A stretch of 64,000 nucleotides of DNA from Roseibium marinum (GTDB lineage: Bacteria; Pseudomonadota; Alphaproteobacteria; Rhizobiales; Stappiaceae). The translations under genes and the position numbers were made by a program. Below are positions 53,657 through 62,758 of the stretch, one piece after another (within the stretch, counting starts at the first letter, position 1; every line of letters begins with the position of its first letter). The stretch is from assembly GCF_002906165.1 (NCBI RefSeq), contig NZ_PPCN01000003.1:186001-250000 (forward strand). Reading direction: 5' to 3'. The notes under the pieces are model-generated. The model searched no databases, was not told the DNA's origin, and was given only the letters and a program-made list of their open reading frames with translations.

Positions 53657-54032
53657 ACGCGTTCCGATCAACGCAAAGCACCTGCGCTGAACCGGCGCAC
53701 AGGTCTTGCGATCTAGCCCGACTGGTACCGGGTGATTTCAGGGAGACGCTGACCGAGCAACGCTAAAGTATGCGCGCTGGCGTGTATTCGACCTTCTTTC
53801 CTGTCCGTCTGAATTCTCGACAGGGAAGCCGTCGCTTTTCGCGATGGATGTGGCTTATGCCAAATACCGCTTTGCAGCAAGGTCAGATTTGGCGAGCAAG
53901 CTCATCGTCCGGCATACGAGCTAATGACTGCTTTGTCCGCATACCGGGCGCGCGCCTGAATATTTTTGAATGGCAGCAACCAGGCTAAACGCTTCCGGTT
54001 CGAGTGCCCACCTCAAAGGCTCATGTTCTCTT

Positions 54033-54158
54033 TGCCAGATGAAGTTGCGCGGTCATTCTTTAAACTCTCGGCCTAATTGGCAGGAAACCACCAAAAATTG
54101 CGAAAACCCACTTGTTCCCGGAAATACGCTGAGTTCCAAGTGTTCTTGCGCGTTACAC
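54033..54158. repeat. R2 repeat, partial copy C
   Basis: Covers only the second part of R2: TGCCAGATGAAGTTGCGC to TTCTTGCGCGTTACACAA, including GGCAGGAAACCACCAAAAAT and CACTTGTTCCCGGAAA. It is more diverged than copies A and B. Confidence 0.65.
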
Positions 54159-54539
54159 AACTGTGAAGCGCTATTGGTCCGACTGCCGACTGATTTTCTG
54201 CAGCGATCAAAGCAGGGTTCGGCTCGCGATTTTTGACCGTCCTCCAACGCCGAGTGATTTCCTGAACCGAATGGTCGTGACCAAGCCCGCGCATGAGTTC
54301 GGCTATCGATTGCCTATCCCCAGAGCCCCCCGGGACGTAATTGAAATTGCTCGGGCAAGCGTCTTCTTCCTTTTGGCATTGACCTCCGGATCGTTCGTGA
54401 AATCCGTCCTGTTGTCACTGGCGAAAAAGGCCACGATTTCTGCCGGACAGAACGGTCACAGGTGAGGAAGCAGCGGGCGGAGCAAGGCTGACGGGAATTT
54501 GAAATCGACGGATTTGAATATCCGGCGAACCAGCCGCCG

Positions 54540-54633
54540 TGATATTCTGTTCCTCTCCGAAGAAGCGGCGTTCGTCGCCGGGCGGACACTGTCCGCCGAC
54601 GGCGATACGTCAATCGGCAAGGTGCTTTTCTGA
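54540..54633 (+). pseudogene. 3' remnant of a short-chain dehydrogenase gene
   Basis: In one plus-strand frame the sequence reads DILFLSEEAAFVAGRTLSADGD and stops at 54631-54633. This is the C-terminal segment of SDR enzymes (LFLASDEAxFVTGQTLxVDGG). Nothing upstream in any frame continues the fold, so only the tail survives. Confidence 0.6.
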
Positions 54634-54664
54634 AGTTCCCGCAACCAACCCGAAAGTCAGTCCC

Positions 54665-55591
54665 ATGCGGTTGATCCTTTCTGCTGTTCTGTCGTTTCTG
54701 GCGCTTTCCGCTGTTTCCAAGCCGGCGCCGGCTGTCACGCCCTATTCCGCCACATTCCATGAGGAAAAGGTGGGAACCAACGGCACGGTTCTTCATGTTC
54801 GCGCCGGCGGCACAGGACCCGCTGTCGTGCTGCTGCACGGTTTCGCCGATACCGGCGACATGTGGCAACCGCTTGCCGAGATCCTCGTCAGGGATCACAC
54901 CGTCATCGTCCCGGATCTTCGGGGCATGGGCCTGTCCGCTCACCCGGAGACCGGCTATGAGAAGATCAATCAGGCGAAGGATATCGCCGGTGTGATGGAC
55001 CATTTCGGGGCAAGCGATGCCGTCCTCGTCACCCACGACATCGGCAATATGGTCGGTTACGCGCTGGCGGCACAGTATCGTGACCGGATCACCCGTTGGG
55101 TGGTCATCGATGCGCCCTTGCCCGGAATCGGCAACTGGAATGCGGTGTTGCTCAATCCGCGGACCTGGCATTTCAACTTTCGGGGACCCGACGTCGAAAG
55201 GCTGGTCGCGGGTCGGGAGCGCATCCTCCTCGACCGATTCTACAACGACCTGTCAGCGACACCGTCAGCCATCGATGAGGAGACGCGTGAACATTATGCG
55301 GCGCTCTATGCGTTGCCGCACGCAATGCACAACGCCCTTGGCGGACAGTTCGCCGCATTCGCCCAGGATGCCCGGGACAACCAGGCCCTGTTGGCCAAAG
55401 ACGGAAAGCTTTCCATTCCGGTTCTGGCGATTGGGGGCGATCATTCGTTTGGAGCGGGAATGGCGAGCGAACTCTCGTTTGTCGCCACTTCGGTACAGGG
55501 AGCCGTGATCCCCGATGCAGGTCACTGGATCATGGAAGAACAGCCACAGGCCGCGATCGACCTTATCGCACCGTTCATCATGCTGAAGTGA
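54665..55591 (+). CDS. Secreted alpha/beta hydrolase of the epoxide hydrolase/dehalogenase type
   Basis: A 308-residue protein. A signal peptide (MRLILSAVLSFLALSAVSKPAPA) precedes the mature start TPYSATFHEE. The oxyanion motif is LLHGFADTGDMW, the nucleophile motif THDIGN (Asp125), and the late histidine PDAGHWIMEEQP. An aspartate nucleophile points to epoxide hydrolases or haloalkane/haloacetate dehalogenases rather than esterases. Which of these it is cannot be told. A possible TonB or drug link is not seen. It follows the SDR remnant. Confidence 0.83.
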   Translation: MRLILSAVLSFLALSAVSKPAPAVTPYSATFHEEKVGTNGTVLHVRAGGTGPAVVLLHGFADTGDMWQPLAEILVRDHTVIVPDLRGMGLSAHPETGYEKINQAKDIAGVMDHFGASDAVLVTHDIGNMVGYALAAQYRDRITRWVVIDAPLPGIGNWNAVLLNPRTWHFNFRGPDVERLVAGRERILLDRFYNDLSATPSAIDEETREHYAALYALPHAMHNALGGQFAAFAQDARDNQALLAKDGKLSIPVLAIGGDHSFGAGMASELSFVATSVQGAVIPDAGHWIMEEQPQAAIDLIAPFIMLK

Positions 55592-55874
55592 CCGGAGGCA
55601 TCACGTCGTAAAGCCGTGTGTACCCACAATTCGGGATAGAATGTGCCCACCATACAGTTACTGTCAAAGCTGGTTGTGCCAAAGCTCGTTGGAGGTGCGG
55701 CACTGCCAGCCAGATAGTATTTATGATGATATATACAGCACTGCCTTAATTGCGGATGTTATTACTAAGGAGATAACATAAATTTCAGCGTATAGATTGT
55801 ATAAATATTTTGCAGATACGTTTAGAAGGCGAAAAATAAAAATAATGCAGTAAGTGGTAGAAAGAAATCTTCTT
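55592..55874. other. AT-rich promoter region of the sensor kinase
   Basis: No gene is seen. From about 55,720 the sequence is strikingly AT-rich compared with both flanks. It includes TATAGATTGTATAAATATTTTGC and AAAAATAAAAATAATG. It marks the right edge of the accessory region and probably carries the kinase promoter. Confidence 0.5.
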
Positions 55875-58601
55875 ATGATTTTAAGTATATTGCGAATTTT
55901 CGCAATAGCCATCGTCTATGCTGCGCTTGGAAAGTTTGGGTTGCAGCTTGCCATCCCGCCTGGCTACGCAACCGTGATTTGGCCGCCTTCCGGAATTGCC
56001 GTGGCCGTTATATTGGCCTACGGCCACAGGGTATGGCCCGGTATCTTTATTGGATCCTTTCTCACCAATTTCAGCCTGGACACTGAAGCGGGATCTCTTC
56101 GCGATGTTTTGCAGACCGCGGCAGTCCCTGCCGGTATTGCCGTAGGGGCGGTTCTTCAAGCGGTGGCAAGTTCCGTCCTCGTGCATAAATTTGCAGGATA
56201 TCCAAACCGCCTCGAAACGGAAAAACAGGCATTTTCGTTTTTCTTCTGGGCGGGACCTGTCGCATGCCTGATCAATTCGACCATCGGGACGTCGATTCTC
56301 TACGCCGCCGGCAAAGTCTCGATCACGGACTATCTGACAAATCTGGGGACCTGGTGGGCAGGCGATACGATCGGCGTGTTTATTTTCGCACCTTTGTCTC
56401 TGGTCTGGATCCTGGGCTTTTCGGCAGACTGGAAACCAAGGCGCATGATGGTGACGGTGCCGATCCTGGTATCGTTCATGCTGACTGTCATATTGACTGT
56501 GGCCGGAACGAATTTTGATCGTGAGCGCCTGCAGTTGAATTTTGCCCGGCAAGCCGCGTCACTTCCTCCCGCGCTTGAACGCACGCTTGAGCAACATATC
56601 AACGTGCTCGATTCCCTTGCCGGCCTGCGCGTTGCGTCGCCAGACCTGGACAGGCAGATTTTCAAGGCGTTTTCCGACCGTTCGTTCAGATCATTCGAAG
56701 GCATTCAGGCGCTGTCCTGGAATCCGGTGATCTATCCGCAGGATCTTGCGGAATTCGAGCAGCAGACGCGAGACGAAGGCTTTGAGGAATTTGCCGTCGT
56801 CCAGCGGGACGCCACCGGCAAACTGGTGCCCGTTTCCGATCGTCAGGACTACATCGCTGTGCATTTTATCGAGCCGTATGACATCAACAAGGGCGCACAC
56901 GGGTTCGACGTCGGGTCGAACGCGACCCGCAGACAGGCATTCGAAAAGGCCAGGGACACCGGACAGCCGGTCGCGACCAGCAGAATTACACTCGTGCAGG
57001 AAAGGGGCGAACAGTTTGGCGTGCTCGTCTTCATGCCCGTTTACAAGCAGGGAACCGCCCCCGAAACCATTGAGGAACGCAGACAGTATATTGACGGCTA
57101 TATGGTCGGTGTTCTCAGAGGTGACGACATTGTAAATGCCGCGCTTGATGACATCGCGAGGGAGCAGTTCACTTTCCGTCTGTTTGACGACAGCGCCCGT
57201 CCCGACGAACAGTTCCTCTTTCAGAGCCGGCGCGCCGACGACGGTGTCGGAGGTCTCGACGAAACGGGCGTTTTCGGTGGCGCGACACAGTTCACTGTCA
57301 CAACGCTCATTGACTTTGCCGGCCGCCATTGGCGCTTCGAAATCAACCCGACCCCGGAATTCCTTGCTCAGAATCGCTCGGCGAATTCCTGGATCATCTT
57401 GTTGGGCGGCGTTTTGATAACCGGATTTATTGCCTCGTTCTTCCTGCTTGTCAGTGGCAGAAGCGAAATGCTTCGGGCAATGGTCATGGAAAAGACCAGG
57501 AGTCTCTCGATCAGCGAGCACAGATTGGCTCAGGCACAACGTATTGCCTCCCTTGGCAATTGGGAACTGGACATTGAAACCGGCGTGTTCTGGTGGTCCG
57601 ATGAAGTCAATCGCATCCTGAATACGAAGCCCGACAAAGCCTCGAAGACCGTAGACCTGTTCCTTGCCTTCATTCATCCCGACGACCGGTCGCTGATCAG
57701 CTCTGAAATGACCAGGCTGCTGAACAATCGAGGCGCCTTGAACATCGACTGCCGCCTCCTGCTGTCCGATGGTGCAGAGAAGGTCGTGCAGCTTCAGGCG
57801 GAAGTCGCCTGCGAGGAAGGAGAACGTCCAACCCGCGTTATCGGCACCCTTCAGGACGTTAGTGAGCGCAAGAAACTCGATCGCATGAAGGATGAATTCA
57901 TTTCAACCGTCAGCCATGAATTGCGCACGCCTCTCACGTCAATTCAGGGGTCTCTGGGTTTGCTTATGGCCAAGGCCGGCGCCAATGTTGACGAGAAAAG
58001 CCAAAAGCTTCTTCAGCTTTCCTATGACAATTGTCAGCGCCTGTCTCGTCTCGTCAACGATATACTCGACATCGAAAAGATCGCCGCCGGCAAGATGGAA
58101 TACCGGCTGGAGACCGTCGAAATTTGCCGTCTTGTCAGCGATGTTGTCGAGAGACAGCAGTCCTTCGCTGAAAAATATGGTGTCGAATTCGAACAGCAAT
58201 TCGACGTGCCGGAAGTCCATGTGAAACTCGACCAGGACAGGTTCAACCAGGCGCTGGTCAATCTGTTGTCAAACGCGGCCAAGTTTTCCGATGAAGGCGA
58301 CAAGGTTGAAATCCGCGTGTCCCTGAATTCCGCTGGCGAGGCGTCAATTTCGGTGCGCGATCACGGTCAGGGTATCCCCGAGGCCTTCCGCAGCAAGGTG
58401 TTCGAAAAGTTTGCTCAGGCGGATGGGTCCGAAACCCGCATGAAAGGCGGCAGCGGGCTTGGATTGAACATTACCAAGAAAATCATCGAAGCATTTAATG
58501 GTACAGTGGAATTCGAGAGCGAAGAAGGCGTGGGGTCGATCTTCACCTTTACTCTGCCTGTCTGCCTGCCTGATGAGAAGGCTAGCGTGAACAATGCCTG
58601 A
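55875..58601 (+). CDS. Hybrid-type membrane sensor histidine kinase (MASE1-CHASE-PAS-HisKA)
   Basis: A 908-residue protein. Residues 1-200 form MASE1 with about eight spans (ATVIWPPSGIAVAVILAYGHRVWPGIFIGSFLTNF). A periplasmic CHASE domain (about 230-500) has LNFARQAASLPPALERTLEQH and FEGIQALSWNPVI. A span precedes a PAS domain (HRLAQAQRIASLGNWELDI). HisKA has His681 in SHELRTPLTSIQGS, and HATPase has NLLSNAAKFSDEG, VRDHGQGIP and GGSGLGLNITKK. It senses an external ligand and signals to the regulator whose gene overlaps its end by eight bases. The ATG at 55875 is preferred over the GTG at 55854. Confidence 0.88.
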   Translation: MILSILRIFAIAIVYAALGKFGLQLAIPPGYATVIWPPSGIAVAVILAYGHRVWPGIFIGSFLTNFSLDTEAGSLRDVLQTAAVPAGIAVGAVLQAVASSVLVHKFAGYPNRLETEKQAFSFFFWAGPVACLINSTIGTSILYAAGKVSITDYLTNLGTWWAGDTIGVFIFAPLSLVWILGFSADWKPRRMMVTVPILVSFMLTVILTVAGTNFDRERLQLNFARQAASLPPALERTLEQHINVLDSLAGLRVASPDLDRQIFKAFSDRSFRSFEGIQALSWNPVIYPQDLAEFEQQTRDEGFEEFAVVQRDATGKLVPVSDRQDYIAVHFIEPYDINKGAHGFDVGSNATRRQAFEKARDTGQPVATSRITLVQERGEQFGVLVFMPVYKQGTAPETIEERRQYIDGYMVGVLRGDDIVNAALDDIAREQFTFRLFDDSARPDEQFLFQSRRADDGVGGLDETGVFGGATQFTVTTLIDFAGRHWRFEINPTPEFLAQNRSANSWIILLGGVLITGFIASFFLLVSGRSEMLRAMVMEKTRSLSISEHRLAQAQRIASLGNWELDIETGVFWWSDEVNRILNTKPDKASKTVDLFLAFIHPDDRSLISSEMTRLLNNRGALNIDCRLLLSDGAEKVVQLQAEVACEEGERPTRVIGTLQDVSERKKLDRMKDEFISTVSHELRTPLTSIQGSLGLLMAKAGANVDEKSQKLLQLSYDNCQRLSRLVNDILDIEKIAAGKMEYRLETVEICRLVSDVVERQQSFAEKYGVEFEQQFDVPEVHVKLDQDRFNQALVNLLSNAAKFSDEGDKVEIRVSLNSAGEASISVRDHGQGIPEAFRSKVFEKFAQADGSETRMKGGSGLGLNITKKIIEAFNGTVEFESEEGVGSIFTFTLPVCLPDEKASVNNA

Positions 58602-58995
58602 GAAGTTGACAAGGATCTTGTTCGTCGAAGACGACGAGTCGATCGCTCAAGTCGTCATGATGACCCTTGAGGATCTCGGTGGCTTCAACGCTAAACATTG
58701 CGACAGCGGCTCAAAAGCGCTTGAGACGGTCATCGAGTTCGCTCCGCAGCTCATTTTGATGGACGTTATGATGCCAAAAATGAGCGGCCCGGAAACCTTG
58801 GAACATCTTCGCAAGATGCCCGGAGCGAAGGATATCCCGGTCGTCTTCATGACAGCCAAGGCTCAAATTCATGAGCAAGAGGCCTATATGAAGCTTGGCG
58901 CAGCAGGCATCATCGTAAAGCCTTTCGATCCAATGACGCTGTCTGCGGAGATAACCTCACTATGGGACCGGTTTAATACCGACATCGACAGGTAA
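58594..58995 (+). CDS. CheY-like single-domain response regulator
   Basis: A 133-residue receiver domain: acidic pair VEDDES, phospho-acceptor Asp57 in LILMDVMMPKMSG, threonine in VVFMTAK, and lysine in GIIVKPFDP. There is no output domain. It overlaps the kinase gene by eight bases, so the two form a pair. Target motors or partner proteins are unknown. Confidence 0.92.
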   Translation: MPEKLTRILFVEDDESIAQVVMMTLEDLGGFNAKHCDSGSKALETVIEFAPQLILMDVMMPKMSGPETLEHLRKMPGAKDIPVVFMTAKAQIHEQEAYMKLGAAGIIVKPFDPMTLSAEITSLWDRFNTDIDR

Positions 58996-59314
58996 GACCA
59001 ATCGTAGTTGACAGGAACCTGTCTGACCGCATTTGCAGACTGTTCTGCCGCCCCGGCAGGCGGGACGTTTCGAATTGGCTCCAGCAAGCGCCACCTGTCC
59101 ACTTCACATTCCTTGAATGGCGGCTTTTAGACGTCCAATCAAAGTGGCTTTAGTGCCGGCTATGGTTTCAGCCGTGCAAAAGGGAATTTCCCGAACGAGG
59201 TTACACACCGCCCGAGTGTGAGTGGCTGCTAAAGTTGTGTCCGATCAGCGGACTTAGTTGTTGTTCAACTTTCGCGCAGCTTGCGTGTTTCGGGCCGCTC
59301 TGCGAAGTAGGGGT
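58996..59314. other. Spacer before the pentapeptide-repeat gene
   Basis: No gene or strong hairpin is seen in these 319 bp. Confidence 0.45.
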
Positions 59315-60001
59315 ATGGCATCGGAAAATACCCTCCTGACCGATTTGAAGCCTTCCCGCGCCGATATCGAACGCATCAGCAGGGAAGGACAGGCGGTCAC
59401 GCTTACAAACTGCGATCTTGAGGATCTGGATCTATCGCGACTGGACCTGTCAGACTGGTGTTTCGATCGCTGCAATCTCAAACACGCCTCGTTCAATGGA
59501 GCAAGGCTCGAAGGAGCTTGCTTCAAGGGATGCAGAGCCGCGGCATCCAGCTTCCACGGCGCTGACATGCAGGATGGCACAATCGAGGGCGGAGACTTCA
59601 GCAACACCGATTTCCGGGGCGCTACGCTTTCCGCCGTCACGATCCACCGCTGCAAGATGACAGGCGCCAATCTGAGGGAAGCAAAGGCCATCGGCCTTGA
59701 ACTTGAAGACGTTCTGTTGGTTCTCGCCGTTCTGCCGAAGCTTTCGTTTCGAAAAATGACGCTGAAACGAGTTGATTTTAGCGAAACGGACATGAGGTTC
59801 TGCGATTTCCGGGATGCGGTTTTCGAAGACTGCTCTCTGCGGGATGCCCACCTGACGGAATGCCGGTTTGAGAACGCCGATTTGCGCGGTGCTGATTTGG
59901 GAGGTGTAAAACTGACTGACGCCCGACGCTTCAAAGGGGCCGTCATATCGAAGAGACAAGCAGCCGACCTGCTTGGTCAACTTGGGCTGCGCGTTTTTTA
60001 G
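59315..60001 (+). CDS. Pentapeptide-repeat protein
   Basis: A 228-residue protein from the ATG at 59315. After a short N-terminal region, repeats of the A(D/N)LXX type run across most of it (LTNCDLEDLDLSRLDLSDW, ACFKGCRAAASSFHGAD, ADLRGADLGGVKLTDARRF). They predict a right-handed beta-helix. Many copies carry phenylalanine or cysteine at the centre. Some members protect gyrase; that is not shown here, and no quinolone-resistance residue pattern is claimed. Stands alone, with GTAGGGGT before the start. Confidence 0.85.
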   Translation: MASENTLLTDLKPSRADIERISREGQAVTLTNCDLEDLDLSRLDLSDWCFDRCNLKHASFNGARLEGACFKGCRAAASSFHGADMQDGTIEGGDFSNTDFRGATLSAVTIHRCKMTGANLREAKAIGLELEDVLLVLAVLPKLSFRKMTLKRVDFSETDMRFCDFRDAVFEDCSLRDAHLTECRFENADLRGADLGGVKLTDARRFKGAVISKRQAADLLGQLGLRVF

Positions 60002-60051
60002 GGCGGACGGGATCATATAGTCGCTCCCGCCGGCAATGGAGGTCACTGCTC

Positions 60052-60690
60052 TTGCTGAAGCTCGACCACATCACGGTCATAGCCCCGACGCTGGTCGAAG
60101 GGGTGTCGCATGTTCAAAAGTGCCTCGGCCTCGATGTCCCGTTCGGGACGCGCCATGCGTACATGGGGACGCATAATCATCGGCTTCAGCTCGGAAACTC
60201 TGTCTATCTCGAGATCGTGGCGCTTGACCCGGACGGCACAGACCCCGGGCGGGCGCGCTGGTTCGGTCTCGACAATCAGGAAAAGGTCAGGGCCGATTGG
60301 ACTGAAGGCCGGCGGCTGCGCGGCTGGGTGGCTGCCACCGATGCAATCGACACCGTTGCAGCAAACCGCCGCGCCATTTTCGGCGGCACGGTCCCGCTTC
60401 CGCCCGCCGGACCGGAGTTCGCCTTCTCCATTCCCGAGGATGGCTCGCTGCCCCTCGACGGCGCTGCGCCTTCGCTCATCGACCATTGGGGCGACCCCAC
60501 CTCGATGGCTGAAATCCCCGATATGGGCGCCCGCCTCAGATCGCTCACTCTCGAACATCCAGAGCCTGCCGCCATCGGTGCGCTGTATCGCCAGCTCTCC
60601 ATCGATCGTCCACCGGAGATCGTCCGCGGCGATAAAGTCCGGTACCGGGCGCGGATCGAGACACCGGCCGGATTGAAAGAACTGACCTGA
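60052..60690 (+). CDS. VOC superfamily (Glyoxalase_3-like) protein
   Basis: A 212-residue protein starting with TTG at 60052 (LLKLDHITVIAPTLVEGVSHVQKCLG), with GGAGG nine bases upstream. It has a first VOC strand and the histidine in DHITV, then THNHRLQLGNSVYLEIVALDP, as in the glyoxalase-like domain-containing proteins. The C-terminal part is a second, divergent module. The ligand is not known. It converges on the permease gene. Confidence 0.8.
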   Translation: MLKLDHITVIAPTLVEGVSHVQKCLGLDVPFGTRHAYMGTHNHRLQLGNSVYLEIVALDPDGTDPGRARWFGLDNQEKVRADWTEGRRLRGWVAATDAIDTVAANRRAIFGGTVPLPPAGPEFAFSIPEDGSLPLDGAAPSLIDHWGDPTSMAEIPDMGARLRSLTLEHPEPAAIGALYRQLSIDRPPEIVRGDKVRYRARIETPAGLKELT

Positions 60691-60694
60691 GCGC

Positions 60695-61717
60695 TCACGC
60701 AAGCCAACCATAGACATAACCTGCCATCAGCGACCCGGAAACCGCGAGGGCGAGATAGAGAAGGAACGGCTTCAGCCTGAGAACCGGAAAGATCGCCATC
60801 GCGCCCCAGATGCTGACGACACCACCGGAGACCAGGAAGGCCATGGCCGCCCCGGGCGACATGCCGTGCTCCATCAGGCCGCGTGTCAGCGGCAGGGCGG
60901 CGTATCCGTCCAGATAGGCCGGCGCGCCGACGAAAACGGCAAAGGGGATGGCCCACCATACATCGGCGCCCACATAGGCCGCCAGCGCTTCCGGCCGCAG
61001 GGCGGCATTCAGCGCGAATTCCGCCGCGAAGGCCGGGATGAGGCAGATCAGGATCAGCCGTGTCGTGGCGGTGAAGGTGCGGCGGAAGATCCCGCGCCGC
61101 GCCGCGTCCTTCCAGATCCAGGCATCGAAGGGCAGAGGTGTGCCGCAACCGCATTGCGACAGGTTGCCGGTGATGCCGTTGCTGCGCAGGGCGGCCTTCG
61201 CCCAGCCTTTTTTTGCAAAGACCGAAGTGACCATCCCGCCCCAGAGGCCGAGGCCGAAGGCCGCGAGCGTCTTGCCGGCGGCGAAACCGATCCCGAGTGT
61301 CGCTGCCGTCGTTGCCAGCATCGCCGGATCGGTGACCGGTGACGACAGCCAGAAGGCCATGACCGGCGCCAGCGGAATGCGGGCGGCCAGCAGGCCGGCC
61401 ATCATCGGCAGGACCGTGACCCCGCAGACCGGTGTCACAGCGCCGATGGCCGAGGCCGCAAGGATGGCGGTGAAGACCCGTCCCTCGAATGCCCGGGCTA
61501 TGTGAGCGTCCGCGCCGCTGGCCATCATCCAGGCGGAGAGAAAAATGCCCGCAATGACAAGCGGCGCGACCGACACCAGTCCAAGCGTCACGAACTGGGC
61601 CATCTCCCAGGCCTGCCAGGGCCAGATCAGCGTTCCCGCAACCGCCAGGCCCGGCAATCCGAGCAGCGCAACGGTTCGGAATATCGGGCGGGAAACGACT
61701 TCCGCACGCTCGGACAT
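60695..61717 (-). CDS. UPF0718/ArsP-like permease
   Basis: A 340-residue membrane protein with about 9 spans. It has the paired motif TPVCGVTVLP and the cysteine-rich loop SQCGCGTPLPFDAWIW. Such cysteines occur in ArsP-type organoarsenical or thiol-metal permeases. The ATG at 61717 is preceded by AAGGAGGCTGCC. It is divergent from a LysR gene with a dyad between, suggesting it is the LysR target. The substrate is unproven; the family is largely uncharacterised. Confidence 0.8.
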   Translation of the reverse strand: MSERAEVVSRPIFRTVALLGLPGLAVAGTLIWPWQAWEMAQFVTLGLVSVAPLVIAGIFLSAWMMASGADAHIARAFEGRVFTAILAASAIGAVTPVCGVTVLPMMAGLLAARIPLAPVMAFWLSSPVTDPAMLATTAATLGIGFAAGKTLAAFGLGLWGGMVTSVFAKKGWAKAALRSNGITGNLSQCGCGTPLPFDAWIWKDAARRGIFRRTFTATTRLILICLIPAFAAEFALNAALRPEALAAYVGADVWWAIPFAVFVGAPAYLDGYAALPLTRGLMEHGMSPGAAMAFLVSGGVVSIWGAMAIFPVLRLKPFLLYLALAVSGSLMAGYVYGWLA

Positions 61718-61766
61718 GGCAGCCTCCTTGAAACGGTTCTTTGACTGTCGGGGATTGTCTGCCATA

Positions 61767-61786
61767 TGTGAAACGGGTAATTCACA
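61767..61786. promoter_or_regulatory. TGTGAA-TTCACA dyad between permease and LysR genes
   Basis: TGTGAA (61767-61772) and TTCACA (61781-61786) form an inverted repeat with an 8-base centre, in the 90-bp divergent region. This is the form of a LysR-type operator. Recognition by the adjacent LysR protein is inference. Confidence 0.55.
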
Positions 61787-61807
61787 ATACAGTCATGAGG
61801 ATATCCG

Positions 61808-62656
61808 ATGGCGCAGCTCAACAGCGATATACTGCGCACATTTCTCGCGGTGGCCGAAGCCGGCAGCGTCACGCAAGGAGCCGCGCGGATCTTCAGGTCG
61901 CAATCGGCCGCCAGCCTGCAGATCGGGAAACTGGAGGCGACGCTCGGCCACCCGGTCTTCGAACGGCACGGGCGCGGCGTTGTTCTGACCGAAGCGGGCG
62001 AGCGCCTGCTGCCGGTGGCGCGGGAGGTGACCGGCAAGCTGGACGCGGCCCTGCGCGACCTCACCTCGGACGATCTCGACGGCAGATTGCGCCTCGGCAT
62101 TCCCGACGACCAGAGCAAGGAAACGCTTTCAAGGATTGTCGGGGAATTCGCGCAATCCCACCCGCTTGTCGATCTCGAAGTCACTTGTGCCATGAGCGCG
62201 GGATTTCCCGATGCGCTGGCGTCGGGATCTCTGGATCTGGCCATTTATGAAGTCGCGCATCCGCCGCGTGGGACCGACGTCCTGCGCCGGGAGCGAACCT
62301 GCTGGATGGTCTCGCGCCATCACGATCTTCTGGCCCGGGACCCGCTTCCGATCGCGCTGTTCGATCGCGACTGCTGGTGGCGCGACGCGGCTCTGGACGC
62401 TTTGCGCGCGGCGGGCCGACCCTTCCGGGTCGTCTATTCCAGCCAGAGCGTCGCCGGCGTCGCCGCGGCTCTCGAAGCCGGCATCGCGGCCGGATTGCTT
62501 GGCGAGACGAGCATGAGCGAAAACCTGCGGCAGGTCGATCTGGGTAGCGGCGAGATGCCGGTCTCGAGCCTGGTCCTGGGCCTGCGCCCGGACGCCGCCA
62601 CTCCGCCGATAGAGGCCATGAGGCACGCAATCCGAAAGGCATTCGGCGCGGAATAA
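61808..62656 (+). CDS. LysR family transcriptional regulator
   Basis: A 282-residue protein: helix-turn-helix at 1-60 (LNSDILRTFLAVAEAGSVTQGAARIFRSQSAASLQIGKLE), then the effector domain (RLRLGIPDDQSKETLSRIVGEF...). The ATG at 61808 follows GAGGATATCCG. It is divergent from the permease gene and probably controls it through the dyad at 61767-61786. The ligand is unknown. Confidence 0.88.
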   Translation: MAQLNSDILRTFLAVAEAGSVTQGAARIFRSQSAASLQIGKLEATLGHPVFERHGRGVVLTEAGERLLPVAREVTGKLDAALRDLTSDDLDGRLRLGIPDDQSKETLSRIVGEFAQSHPLVDLEVTCAMSAGFPDALASGSLDLAIYEVAHPPRGTDVLRRERTCWMVSRHHDLLARDPLPIALFDRDCWWRDAALDALRAAGRPFRVVYSSQSVAGVAAALEAGIAAGLLGETSMSENLRQVDLGSGEMPVSSLVLGLRPDAATPPIEAMRHAIRKAFGAE

Positions 62657-62758
62657 GGGGGAGAGGTGTCGGGCGCTGGGGACGGGCTACCTGCACTGAC
62701 AGAGCAGGACAAGCCTCTGGAGCCGCAATGGCGAACCGGGAAAAGCGTCAGGTGGCGA

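Larger units (their letters stand above)
53657..54664. other. 1-kb spacer with R2 copy C and gene remnant
   Basis: No intact gene is seen. It holds R2 copy C, a short minus-strand frame ending near 54303 (ending TSRGALGIGNR, too short to call) and the SDR remnant. The layout is typical of decayed transferred DNA. Confidence 0.5.

Noticed and set aside
54303-54450. Minus-strand frame ending DPEVNAKRKKTLARAI then SITSRGALGIGNR
   Set aside because: Composition is protein-like but it is only about 50 codons, follows a stop codon, and has no start or recognisable family.
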